Shown here piece after piece: positions 54,839 to 63,441 of a DNA stretch of 64,000 nucleotides. The DNA comes from Bacteroidia bacterium (lineage in GTDB: Bacteria; Bacteroidota; Bacteroidia; Bacteroidales; Azobacteroidaceae), in the NCBI GenBank assembly GCA_025999935.1, contig BNXY01000006.1, positions 14,421-78,420 of the forward strand, read 5' to 3'. Below the pieces are notes generated by a model. That model saw only the letters and a list, made by a program, of their open reading frames with translations, was not told the origin of the DNA and made no database searches. Each line of letters opens with the position of its first letter. Position 1 is the stretch's first letter. A program made the position numbers and the translations under genes.

Positions 54839-56380
54839 ATGAGAACAAAAATATATTTAATCATTGTGGCAGCGGCTACAATATGTATGTCTTCTTGCAG
54901 TGACCTGCTCGAACTCAATCCACAGGATAAAATGTCGGAGGCGACTTTCTGGAAAACGGAAAAAGACTTTGGCAATGCGCTTACCGCCTGTTACGGAAGA
55001 TTGCAGAGTTCCTATTTTTCCTACGGTTTTCCCTTTTGGGATAATATTACGGATAACGGCTATGGTCAGCACAATTACGGTTCGAGTACGGATATTGCAC
55101 AGGGAAATATCAGCCCGACGACCGGAGGCTTGGTATCAAGTGTATATAACAATGGATATCTTTCCATAGCACGAATCAATATTTTCCTGCAAAATCTGAA
55201 GAATTTTACGGGAATGACAGAGGCGGCGAAGAAACAAAGCGAAGCCGAAGCACGGATGTTGCGGGCGTTTTTTTACAGTTATCTCTATCGCTGTTACGGC
55301 GATGTGCCGCTCGTTGATGAGCCTTTGACACTCGAAAACCAGTATCAGGCAAAGAAACCTGCGGCGGACATCTTGAAGTTTATGATGGACGATATTGACT
55401 TTGCCATTGCCAATCTGAAAGACGAAACATACATAAGCAGTAAGGGACGCTGGACGGTGAATGCCGCCAAAGCATATAAAGCAAGAATGTTGCTCTATGA
55501 TGCGTATGACAGCAACGGCAATGCCATTGTTGCACAAATGACCGCAGTCAAGACGTTGTTGACGACCATTACCGGCTACACGCTGGCGGCAGATTTTTCC
55601 GACAATTTTATGGCTTCTAAACAGGAAACCTGTCCGGAAATTCTCTTTTCGGTCAAATTCCTTGCGCCAAACAACATCACGGGCGCCGACCAGTGGTATG
55701 GCGACTGGATTGTTGTCAGCCCGACCGCCAATCTGATCAATGAATATGAGATGGCGGACGGAACGCCTGCTACTCCTGTTCCCTATAATGATAAAGGAAC
55801 AATTGACCCGAGTATATTTAATAACGCATCGCTTGCCTTACGGGAACCACGTGCCGCAAAAACAGTGTTTATAGACAAATTTTTTTCCGGCGGAACGGAG
55901 CATACCCCTGACAATAATAGACCCTTGGGAACGGGACTGTCCAAATTCCTTGCTCCCGACCTCACCGATGCGCTTTTTGGCTATGATTGGCAAAGCGAAC
56001 AAGATTGGGTGGTATTGCGTTATGCCGATGTGTTGCTGATGCTGGCAGAAGCCGAAAACGAAATCAACGGACCAACGGATATTGCATATAAAGCGGTCAA
56101 CGACGTGCGCGACAGGGGAAAAGCTTCTTTGCTGCCTGCCGGTTTGACCAAAGACCAGATGCGTGAACGCATCCGTCACGAACGGCGCATTGAACTCGCT
56201 TTTGAAGGACAACGTTACTTCGACCTTAAACGGTGGAAGATTGCCAAACAAGTATTGAACAATGTACAAGACGGATTGATTACCTATAAATTTGAGGACA
56301 AGCATTATCTGTGGCCATTGCCGAACGCGGAAATAGAGAAGTCGAAAGGGATTCTGGAACAAAATCCGGATTATAAATAA
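54839..56380 (+). CDS. susD: SusD/RagB-type surface glycan-binding lipoprotein
   Basis: A 513-residue lipoprotein that caps the SusC barrel and binds the oligosaccharide. The lipobox cysteine is in 'AAATICMSSCSDLLELNPQDKMSEATFWKTEKDF', the usual SusD opening ('DLLELNPQ...FW'). 'RALRAFFYSYL'-type TPR helices (here 'RMLRAFFYSYLYRCYGDVPLVDEPL') and the C-terminal 'RIELAFEGQRYFDLKRWK' and 'YLWPLPNAEIEKSKGILEQNPDY' are standard. ATG 54839 gives the signal peptide; nine earlier residues from 54812 would overlap susC. Followed by a 28-bp palindrome and GH95. Confidence 0.95.
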   Translation: MRTKIYLIIVAAATICMSSCSDLLELNPQDKMSEATFWKTEKDFGNALTACYGRLQSSYFSYGFPFWDNITDNGYGQHNYGSSTDIAQGNISPTTGGLVSSVYNNGYLSIARINIFLQNLKNFTGMTEAAKKQSEAEARMLRAFFYSYLYRCYGDVPLVDEPLTLENQYQAKKPAADILKFMMDDIDFAIANLKDETYISSKGRWTVNAAKAYKARMLLYDAYDSNGNAIVAQMTAVKTLLTTITGYTLAADFSDNFMASKQETCPEILFSVKFLAPNNITGADQWYGDWIVVSPTANLINEYEMADGTPATPVPYNDKGTIDPSIFNNASLALREPRAAKTVFIDKFFSGGTEHTPDNNRPLGTGLSKFLAPDLTDALFGYDWQSEQDWVVLRYADVLLMLAEAENEINGPTDIAYKAVNDVRDRGKASLLPAGLTKDQMRERIRHERRIELAFEGQRYFDLKRWKIAKQVLNNVQDGLITYKFEDKHYLWPLPNAEIEKSKGILEQNPDYK

Positions 56381-56400
56381 ATGGAGGTAACGACGATGCA

Positions 56401-56428
56401 GTAGGGGCAGGGCGCGCCCTGCCCCTAC
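56401..56428. repeat. Perfect 28-bp GC-rich palindrome between susD and GH95 (family 5)
   Basis: GTAGGGGCAGGGCG followed directly by its exact complement CGCCCTGCCCCTAC, 20 bases after the susD stop, then CTTTTGG. It resembles a GTAGGGGC...GCCCCTAC repeat that I recall as dispersed in other genomes. In a locus this AT-rich it stands out, and it may act as a transcript stabiliser or partial terminator separating susCD from the enzyme genes. Confidence 0.7.
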
Positions 56429-56519
56429 CTTTTGGAAAATTGAATCAATTGTTGTAAATTTACGGCCTATTACAAAGTTCGCAATAAACTGCGGACAGAA
56501 CGAACACAATTATTTACGT

Positions 56520-58946
56520 ATGAAAAAAATAAAGCTCATCGCTATCGGTATCTTGTTATGTATCGGTGCAAAAGCAGAAAACAATGCGGGTCTGAAACTC
56601 TGGTTCGACCGTCCTGCCGGACAATGGGAAGAAACCATCCCGCTGGGTAACGGACGGCTGGGCATGATGCCGGACGGAGGCGTGGAAAAGGAAACGCTTG
56701 TGTTGAACGACATAACCCTGTGGTCGGGCGGTGTGCAGGACGCTGATAATCCCGATGCCGCCAAATACCTGCCGGAAATCAGGCAAATGCTTTTCGAGGG
56801 AAAAAACGCAGAGGCGCAAAAATTGATATACAAGACTTTTGTGTGCAAGGGTGCCGGTTCGGGATACGGAAATGGAAACGACGTCCCTTTCGGAAGTTAT
56901 GAAGTGTTGGGCAATCTGCATATTGATTACCAATACCCGCAGGGAAAGGTAGCGCCGAAAAATTATCACCGTCAATTATCGCTGGATGACGCCGTGGCAA
57001 CCACCTCGTTTGAGTCCGGCGGAGTAACTTATACCCGTGAATATTTCGCGGCATTCGGTCTGGATGTGCTGGTCATCCGTTTACAGGCATCCCGCAGCGG
57101 ATGTTTGAATTTTACCATAGACATGAATCGTCCGCAAGTCTATGAGACCCTGCTCGACGGCGATGAATTGCTTATGCGTGGGCAACTGAATAACGGTACG
57201 GATGGTAAAGGCATGCGCTACAATGCCCGCGTGAAAGTGAAAGTGGCGGGAAAAGGCGTTGTAAAAGGAAAAGACAACCGTATAAATGTTACGGATGCCA
57301 AGGAAGCTTTTATTTTTATTTCTGCCGCTACCGACTACAAAAATCCGGATTTTGAATCGAAATGCAGCCGGTTACTGCAACAGGCAATGACCGGCAATTA
57401 TGCCCGTATCAAGGCGGAACATACAAAACTGTATCGTAATTATTTCGACCGGGCGCACCTCAATCTACATTCACAGCCGGACCGGGACACCATCCCCACC
57501 GACCGGAGATTGGACGCTTTTGCCGCTCATCCCAACGATAACGGCTTGGTGGAACTCTATTTCCAGTATGGTCGTTATCTCCTTATTTCGAGCGCCCGTC
57601 CGGGACTGTTGCCTCCCAACCTTCAGGGACTTTGGGCAAATACCATCCACACCCCGTGGAATGGCGATTACCACCTGAATATCAATGTGCAAATGAATCA
57701 TTGGCCTGTGGAAATCACCAATCTTGCCGAACTGCATCAGCCATTGATACAGATGGTTGAATCGTTTGTCGAGCCGGGAAGCCGGACTGCCAAAGCCTTT
57801 TACAATGCCGGTGGCTGGGTAACGCACGTAATCGCCAATGTCTGGGGATTCACCGCGCCCGGCGAACATCCGTCTTGGGGCGCTACCAATACGAGTGGCG
57901 CGTGGTTGTGCGCCCATTTGTGGGAACATTTTGATTACAACCGCGACACGCAATACCTGCAACAAATCTATCCGACGCTGAAAGGCTCGGCGCAGTTTTT
58001 TCTGGATATACTCCAACCCGAGCCTACACACGGCTGGTTGGTAACCGCTCCGACCACCTCCCCCGAAAATTCGTTTTATTTGCCCGGAACCAAAACGAGC
58101 GCCAGTATTTGCATGGGTTCCACGATGGACAACCAGTTAGTTCGTGAAATATTCGGCAATGTCATCACGGCAAGCGAAATATTAGACGTGGATGCCGGTT
58201 TGCGCGACCGCTTGAAAGTGGCAATGGCCAAACTGCCGCCCAACCAAATCGGCAGTGACGGAAGGCTCATGGAATGGCTCGAAGAATATGAAGAGGTAGA
58301 GCCGCACCACCGCCACGTATCCCACCTCTACGGCCTGCATCCGGGCAATCAGATTACGCTGGCGGGAACGCCCGATTTGGCCGAAGCCGCCCGAAAATCG
58401 CTGATAGCGCGTGGCGACGGAGGAACAGGATGGTCGCGTGCGTGGAAAATCAATTTCTGGGCGCGCTTGGGCGATGGAAATCATGCCTATTTGTTGTTGT
58501 GCAATCTGTTGAAACCGGTCATGGAGAATAGTTTCAACATGAACAGGGGCGGAACTTATCCGAATCTTCTCTGCGCCCATTCGCCGTTCCAGATTGACGG
58601 CAATTTCGGCGGATGCGCCGGCATAGCGGAGATGTTCCTACAAAGCCATTCGGGCGTCATCGAACTGTTACCGGCCTTACCCGATGCGTTCTCCGACGGC
58701 TCATTCGACGGAATGCGGGTACGTGGAGGCGCTGACCTGTCGGCAACCTGGGCAGATAAAAAACTGATTTCCGCCACTTTGAAAGCAACCGCGGACAATA
58801 CATTCAAACTGCGGATACCGGCAGGCGCTACGGTAACGTTCAAAAAAGGCAAGGGAGAATCCTTGAATCCGACTGTTACAAACAACATCGCAGAGATTAG
58901 ACTCAAAGCGGGAGAAACAGTTTCGATAACTGTTCAAACTGTCTGA
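56520..58946 (+). CDS. Glycoside hydrolase family 95 (alpha-L-fucosidase/galactosidase)
   Basis: An 808-residue enzyme with signal peptide 'MKKIKLIAIGILLCIGAKA'. The start 'LWFDRPAGQWEETIPLGNGRLGMM', the asparagine-bearing 'YHLNINVQMNHWPVE' and the acidic 'EWLEEYEEVEPHHRHVSHLYGLHPG' are GH95 landmarks; the last holds the general acid glutamate, and the two asparagines activate water. GH95 enzymes remove alpha-1,2-L-fucose or alpha-L-galactose caps. With GH35 and GH36 in the same locus, the substrate is probably a fucosylated galactoside (plant xyloglucan-type side chain or host-like glycan). No family gene for a backbone-cleaving enzyme is present. Confidence 0.93.
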   Translation: MKKIKLIAIGILLCIGAKAENNAGLKLWFDRPAGQWEETIPLGNGRLGMMPDGGVEKETLVLNDITLWSGGVQDADNPDAAKYLPEIRQMLFEGKNAEAQKLIYKTFVCKGAGSGYGNGNDVPFGSYEVLGNLHIDYQYPQGKVAPKNYHRQLSLDDAVATTSFESGGVTYTREYFAAFGLDVLVIRLQASRSGCLNFTIDMNRPQVYETLLDGDELLMRGQLNNGTDGKGMRYNARVKVKVAGKGVVKGKDNRINVTDAKEAFIFISAATDYKNPDFESKCSRLLQQAMTGNYARIKAEHTKLYRNYFDRAHLNLHSQPDRDTIPTDRRLDAFAAHPNDNGLVELYFQYGRYLLISSARPGLLPPNLQGLWANTIHTPWNGDYHLNINVQMNHWPVEITNLAELHQPLIQMVESFVEPGSRTAKAFYNAGGWVTHVIANVWGFTAPGEHPSWGATNTSGAWLCAHLWEHFDYNRDTQYLQQIYPTLKGSAQFFLDILQPEPTHGWLVTAPTTSPENSFYLPGTKTSASICMGSTMDNQLVREIFGNVITASEILDVDAGLRDRLKVAMAKLPPNQIGSDGRLMEWLEEYEEVEPHHRHVSHLYGLHPGNQITLAGTPDLAEAARKSLIARGDGGTGWSRAWKINFWARLGDGNHAYLLLCNLLKPVMENSFNMNRGGTYPNLLCAHSPFQIDGNFGGCAGIAEMFLQSHSGVIELLPALPDAFSDGSFDGMRVRGGADLSATWADKKLISATLKATADNTFKLRIPAGATVTFKKGKGESLNPTVTNNIAEIRLKAGETVSITVQTV

Positions 58947-59020
58947 GGTTACCGTTTATAGGTAGGCAAATCTGCTTTTATACTTCACGCGGCATGGATT
59001 TTGTATCTTTCGTTTTGAGA

Positions 59021-59055
59021 GGATGAGCAAATTAAAAGGGTATTTATAATATGTA
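59021..59055 (+). promoter_or_regulatory. Conserved leader motif, copy 2, at the start of fecR
   Basis: GGATGAGCAA (59021..59030), 10 bases, TATTTATAATATGTA (59041..59055), identical in both blocks and spacing to 51311..51345. The ATG of fecR (59051) lies within the second block. Upstream, CTTTCGTTTT (59007..59016) also echoes CTTTCGTTTA near the sigma gene's end. Confidence 0.55.
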
Positions 59056-60019
59056 TCGAGTAAAAAAAGATAATTTGAAAAAACAAATTGAAAATTCAAA
59101 AGGCAATCTTCCGATAGACGACAAGGTTCTGCTCGACAATGAATTTGTCAGACAAGAAATGGAAAGTCAATGGGAGAATACGACGGATGTTTTCGGTGCT
59201 TTGCCGGACGACAAACAGGAAATATGGCAGCGTATTTCGGAAAAAATATTTCCCCAAAAACTTCACAAGATACCCGCTTTCATCAAGCTGTACAGTGCGG
59301 CCGCGTCTCTACTGCTTTTGATTGCGGTGGGCGCTTTATTCTTGCAACGAAACAATCCGGAAGAATCTATTGTTTACATTGTCTGCACGGGCAATCAAGA
59401 CAAAAATATACTGACGCTCGACGACGGCACGAAAATAAAACTGGGCGCAGGAAGCCGGTTGACGTATCCCGACAAATTTCCTTCAGACAAGCGGGCGGTG
59501 GAATTGGACGGGCAAGCCTTTTTTGATGTGGCGAAAGATGCCGAAAAGCCTTTTTCCGTTAAAACGGGAGATGTAGTTGTTACAGCGGTCGGCACTTCGT
59601 TTGAAGTATTTCTCGACAGGCGCAACAACACCGTCGAGACAATACTGTTGACTGGCGAAATCAAGGTGGAATACCAACACAGAACCGAAACGGTATATCC
59701 CGATCAAAAACTCACTGTTTCGTTGTCAACGGGAGAAGTAAATGTACAAGTCGAAAATGCCGATAAATACTCGGCTTGGAGAAACTACAACGGGCTTGAT
59801 TTCACAAACGAGAAATTGTCGGTCATCATCCCCCGCTTGGAATATTGGTATGGATGCCGGATTGCTTACGATTCCGAATCGATTCTCGACGAACGGTTTA
59901 CATTTAAGGTTAAAAACGAGTCGCTGGACAGAATATTGGATTTGATGTATCAGACGGCTTTCATCAGATACAAGAAAGATGAGGAAAATTCGGTATATTG
60001 CTTATACATAAATAAATAA
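59051..60019 (+). CDS. FecR-family anti-sigma factor
   Basis: A 322-residue inner-membrane protein. A cytosolic N-terminal part of about 80 residues would bind the sigma factor, then one membrane helix ('YSAAASLLLLIAVGALFL', near 85-102). The periplasmic FecR domain has 'LTLDDGTKIKLGAGSRLTYPDKF' and 'VELDGQAFFDVAKDAEKPFSVKTGDVVVTAVGTSFEV'. The C-terminal DUF4974 segment ends 'LDRILDLMYQTAFIRYKKDEENSVYCLY'. It should keep the sigma factor at 50729 inactive until SusC is loaded. Its position after GH95 is unusual. GH35 follows after 29 bases. Confidence 0.92.
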   Translation: MYRVKKDNLKKQIENSKGNLPIDDKVLLDNEFVRQEMESQWENTTDVFGALPDDKQEIWQRISEKIFPQKLHKIPAFIKLYSAAASLLLLIAVGALFLQRNNPEESIVYIVCTGNQDKNILTLDDGTKIKLGAGSRLTYPDKFPSDKRAVELDGQAFFDVAKDAEKPFSVKTGDVVVTAVGTSFEVFLDRRNNTVETILLTGEIKVEYQHRTETVYPDQKLTVSLSTGEVNVQVENADKYSAWRNYNGLDFTNEKLSVIIPRLEYWYGCRIAYDSESILDERFTFKVKNESLDRILDLMYQTAFIRYKKDEENSVYCLYINK

Positions 60020-60048
60020 TTTGCGAACTTAAATTAATAATTAAAATT

Positions 60049-61932
60049 ATGGTCAAGAGAAATTGTTTTATCTTTTTGATGCTGTTGCTTGTTTTGCCGA
60101 TGTCTTTGCCGGCGCAAAAGCATACGTTTGAAATAAAAGACGGAAATTTTGTGTATGATAACAAGTCTGTTCATATTATCTCCGGAGAGATGCATTATCC
60201 GCGTATTCCGCATCAGTACTGGCGTCACCGTATGCAGATGTTGAAGGCTATGGGGTTGAATGCGGTTGCTACTTATGTGTTTTGGAACGCACACGAACCG
60301 AAACCGGGAAAATGGGATTTCACGGGAGACAATAATCTTGCCGAGTATATAAAAACGGCGGGTGAGGAAGGTCTGATGGTGATTCTTCGTCCCGGCCCTT
60401 ATGTATGCGCCGAATGGGAGTTTGGCGGATACCCCTGGTGGTTGCAAAACGTGGAAGGGATGGAACTGAGGCGCGACAATGAACAGTTTTTGAAATACAC
60501 CCAATTGTATATAAACCGGCTGTATCAGGAAGTCGGCAAGTTGCAGATAACCAAGGGAGGTCCTGTCATCATGCTGCAGGCGGAAAATGAATTTGGGTCG
60601 TATGTTGCTCAACGGAAAGATATTCCGTTGGAAGAACACCGCAGCTATAATGCCAAGATTGTGCAGCAGTTGAAAAATGCCGGATTTGAAATACCCTTGT
60701 TTACATCGGACGGTAGTTGGCTTTTCGAAGGAGGCGCTACGCCCGGCGCTTTGCCGACTGCCAACGGAGAAAGCAATATCGACAATCTGAAAAAAGTCGT
60801 CAATGAATATCACGGTGGAAAAGGGCCTTACATGGTCGCCGAATTTTATCCGGGATGGCTGGCGCATTGGGTCGAGCCGCATCCGCAAGTGAACGCCTCC
60901 GGTATTGCCCGCCGCACGGAAAAATATTTACAAAACGATGTGTCTTTTAACTTTTATATGGTGCACGGCGGTACAAACTTCGGTTTTACCAGCGGAGCGA
61001 ATTACGATGACAAACACGATATTCAACCCGACCTGACGAGCTACGACTATGATGCGCCTATCAGCGAAGCCGGATGGGTCACGCCTAAATTCGATTCCAT
61101 TCGCAATGTAATTAAGCAATATGCAGGCTATGCGGTGCCGGATGCGCCGAAAGCCATTCCCGTAATAGAAATATCTTCCATCAAGCTCGATAAAATTGCC
61201 GGTTTGGATATTGAAAAATACAAAAAGGTCCAGAATGACACGCCGCTGACCTATGAGCAGTTAAATCAGGGCTACGGTTATGTTTTATACCGGAAACACT
61301 TTAATCAGCCGATAAGCGGGAAATTGGAAATAAAAGGATTGCGGGATTACGCCTTAGTGTATGTAAATTCGGAAAAAGCAGGCGAATTGAACCGCTATTT
61401 CAATAAATATTCTATGGATATTAACATTCCGTTTAATTCCACGTTGGAAATACTCGTTGAAAATATGGGACGAATCAACTTCGGTTCCGAAATTATTCAC
61501 AATACCAAAGGCATTATCAGTCCGGTTACTATAAACGGGATTGTGATGGAAGGCGACTGGGAAATGGTTCAAATACCGATGGATAAATCCCCCAATTTCA
61601 AGAGTTTGCCCTCTGCACGCGACAATACGGAAAGCGCTGCCAAATCCCTGACCGGCAAACCGGTATTGTACCGTGGAAGTTTCAATCTGTCCGAAACGGG
61701 CGATACCTTTCTGGATATGGAAGAGTGGGGCAAGGGAATCGTGTTTGTCAATGGAAAGAACATCGGCCGCTACTGGCGCATCGGCCCACAGCAAACGCTA
61801 TATATACCGGGCGTATGGTTGAAGAAGGGCAAAAATGAGATTGTCATATTCGAACAGCAGCATGACAAGCCTCATACGGCAGTGCGGACAACCAAAATTC
61901 CAGTGTTGACGAAACTTGTTCTTAATGATTAG
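60049..61932 (+). CDS. Beta-galactosidase, glycoside hydrolase family 35
   Basis: A 627-residue enzyme with signal peptide 'FLMLLLVLPMSLPAQ'. The GH35 barrel is clear: 'SGEMHYPRIPHQYWRHRMQMLKAMGLNAVATYVFWNAHEPKPGKWDF', the acid/base glutamate in 'GPYVCAEWEFGGYPWWLQ' and the nucleophile in 'MVAEFYPGWLAHWVE' (the first of these is a contiguous block of the frame). C-terminal jelly-roll domains follow ('EEWGKGIVFVNGKNIGRYWRIGPQQTLYIPGVWL'). It removes terminal beta-galactose after the alpha-linked caps are gone, fitting the GH95 and GH36 partners. Last gene of the PUL. Confidence 0.95.
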   Translation: MVKRNCFIFLMLLLVLPMSLPAQKHTFEIKDGNFVYDNKSVHIISGEMHYPRIPHQYWRHRMQMLKAMGLNAVATYVFWNAHEPKPGKWDFTGDNNLAEYIKTAGEEGLMVILRPGPYVCAEWEFGGYPWWLQNVEGMELRRDNEQFLKYTQLYINRLYQEVGKLQITKGGPVIMLQAENEFGSYVAQRKDIPLEEHRSYNAKIVQQLKNAGFEIPLFTSDGSWLFEGGATPGALPTANGESNIDNLKKVVNEYHGGKGPYMVAEFYPGWLAHWVEPHPQVNASGIARRTEKYLQNDVSFNFYMVHGGTNFGFTSGANYDDKHDIQPDLTSYDYDAPISEAGWVTPKFDSIRNVIKQYAGYAVPDAPKAIPVIEISSIKLDKIAGLDIEKYKKVQNDTPLTYEQLNQGYGYVLYRKHFNQPISGKLEIKGLRDYALVYVNSEKAGELNRYFNKYSMDINIPFNSTLEILVENMGRINFGSEIIHNTKGIISPVTINGIVMEGDWEMVQIPMDKSPNFKSLPSARDNTESAAKSLTGKPVLYRGSFNLSETGDTFLDMEEWGKGIVFVNGKNIGRYWRIGPQQTLYIPGVWLKKGKNEIVIFEQQHDKPHTAVRTTKIPVLTKLVLND

Positions 61933-62140
61933 ATTAGCAAGCGCTTTTAGCCTAATGTTAAGTTGAATTTAACAAGCCCTTTTTCCAAATTATTACCGGA
62001 ATGAGAAAGATAATCAACCAAATAGAGAGGCATATTTAGTAAATCATCGTTTTTGGTTATGCTCTTTTTTAGGTATCATATACGATATTCATAAATATTT
62101 TTAATGATTATCCGCATAACGTCCTATTGTAAATTTTCGA
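61933..62140. other. Gene-poor spacer after the PUL
   Basis: This AT-rich stretch lies between the GH35 stop and a decayed gene. A 28-codon minus-strand frame (61947..62033) has protein-like composition but no recognisable family and no ribosome-binding site. I see no tRNA, hairpin terminator or repeat here. Bases 62261..62337, on the other side of the decayed gene, are also empty apart from CAAAAATA (62297..62304), a possible reverse -7 box for it. Confidence 0.5.
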
Positions 62141-62260
62141 TTATTCCTGAATGCGAAATTCTACAATTTCTACTCCTTCATATTCAATTACTTCCACGTC
62201 AGGAATGATAGATGGCTGTGTTTTTGTCTTAAATTCAATATGTTGGGTTTCTTTTTGCAT
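62141..62260 (-). pseudogene. Remnant of an AlbA_2 (RecG-like/Schlafen-like) ATP-binding protein gene with internal deletion
   Basis: A 39-codon frame. Its first part 'KETQHIEFK' is the opening of the AlbA_2-domain proteins often labelled ATP-dependent DNA helicase RecG-like. It jumps directly to 'KTQPSIIPDVEVIEYEGVEIVEFRIQE', a segment normally found about 60 residues further on, and then stops, missing the rest of the roughly 400-500-residue protein. This is an in-frame internal deletion plus 3' truncation. Confidence 0.65.
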
Positions 62261-62337
62261 CTGCTTGTCCGGCTTTTTGTTGACTGTTTTTAATTACAAA
62301 AATACGCAAAATTTTTATGAATTATTGGGACAGGTAA

Positions 62338-63441
62338 TTATATTTTTCGATTCAATTTATTTTCCGCCCTGCAAGTCTCAATAACTTGTTCGATAATTTC
62401 TCCGGCGCGTTTTTTTTGTATTCCGGCTTCCGAGGCAACGAGCAAAATGTCTTTCATTGCCGGTTCGCCCTGTCCGTTGACGGTTGTGGTATGGTGGCCG
62501 TTGAAACCTGTGCTTGGCAAAATATCATACGCAGGCGATAATTTCCAAACGCCATTCTTGTATTGAAACGAAAAATTCTTTGCGTGGTCGTCTCGGTTGG
62601 ATATGGCAATATTGAACACCATCAACCGAAAGAGGGCATATACTTCTTCCATGTCTCGTGTAAGATTGAAACAGATTTTTAACAATACCGAATAATCCAA
62701 ACTTGGAATCCGGTAGTCGGCGTTCAATAATCCGGCGGCGCTAACCGTATGGATTTTCCCAAGCGCTGTCCGGTCGAACCGTTCTACCCCAAAATATTTA
62801 TTTTCAAACAAGCAGGTATCGGGCATATTGATTCCGCATTTTCGGGCAAGCAGAGAATATTCGTATTCCATTTGCCCAATATTCTGCGGGTCGATGCTTG
62901 CCTTAAATTTGACAAGCCAATATTTTTCGTTTATTTTGACAAAAATTTTCGGTCTGGCGCCACCCGAAGAACCTCCGTATTTATACAATGTATCCAAGTA
63001 ATCGCCTGTGTATTCGCTTGTCAGTATCTTTTCGGTTTCGGCGGCCAGGCGATCAAAATCTACCAATCCCGTTTCAATTGATACGCTTTTATCGGGAAAA
63101 TATTCCAGCGCTCCTCGTCCACCGGATCCTACAAGCGACAATCTTTGCAAAAGTGTTAATTTTTCAGGTGTAATGCCTCGTTGGCTAAGATAACGGTCAA
63201 GGATTAAATTTCCCCAACCATCGGGCAGACTGTCATCGAAAACGCCGAATCCACCGAGGAAAGGCTCGCGCTTGGCTACGAATAAACCTTGTTGCAAAGG
63301 CAAGAAATAGGGCGAAACCGAATAACCGTTTTTTATAAATTCCGTATCGTATTCAAAGGCGCAAAGATGATCTTTAGTCAGAGCCAATCGCCCAACTATC
63401 CTTGTATCCATCCGTATTTCTACAACATCTGTTTTATCCAT
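62338..63441 (-). CDS. hipA: HipA-family type II toxin (Ser/Thr kinase fold)
   Basis: A 367-residue protein. The N-terminal HipA domain spans about 10-100 ('RMDTRIVGRLAL', 'PLQQGLFVAKREPFLGGFGVFDDSLPDGWG'). The kinase part has the P-loop-like 'YGGSSGGARPKIFVKI' near residue 155, with its catalytic aspartate in 'NIAISNRDDHAKNFSFQ' and the metal-binding aspartate in 'WKLSPAYDILPSTGF'. Characterised HipA toxins phosphorylate glutamyl-tRNA synthetase and induce dormancy. It is somewhat shorter than E. coli HipA (440). The start overlaps hipB by 8 bases. Confidence 0.92.
   Translation of the reverse strand: MDKTDVVEIRMDTRIVGRLALTKDHLCAFEYDTEFIKNGYSVSPYFLPLQQGLFVAKREPFLGGFGVFDDSLPDGWGNLILDRYLSQRGITPEKLTLLQRLSLVGSGGRGALEYFPDKSVSIETGLVDFDRLAAETEKILTSEYTGDYLDTLYKYGGSSGGARPKIFVKINEKYWLVKFKASIDPQNIGQMEYEYSLLARKCGINMPDTCLFENKYFGVERFDRTALGKIHTVSAAGLLNADYRIPSLDYSVLLKICFNLTRDMEEVYALFRLMVFNIAISNRDDHAKNFSFQYKNGVWKLSPAYDILPSTGFNGHHTTTVNGQGEPAMKDILLVASEAGIQKKRAGEIIEQVIETCRAENKLNRKI

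Noticed and set aside
60034..60888. A 284-codon minus-strand frame opposite GH35
   Set aside because: Shadow frame within the catalytic barrel of the beta-galactosidase; no protein-family pattern.
61947..62033. A 28-codon minus-strand frame in the spacer after GH35
   Set aside because: Protein-like composition but no start signal, no family match and a stop just upstream; too little to call a gene or pseudogene.
62151..62384. A 77-codon plus-strand frame near hipA
   Set aside because: The minus strand of the same stretch matches an AlbA_2 protein, so this frame is a shadow of that remnant.
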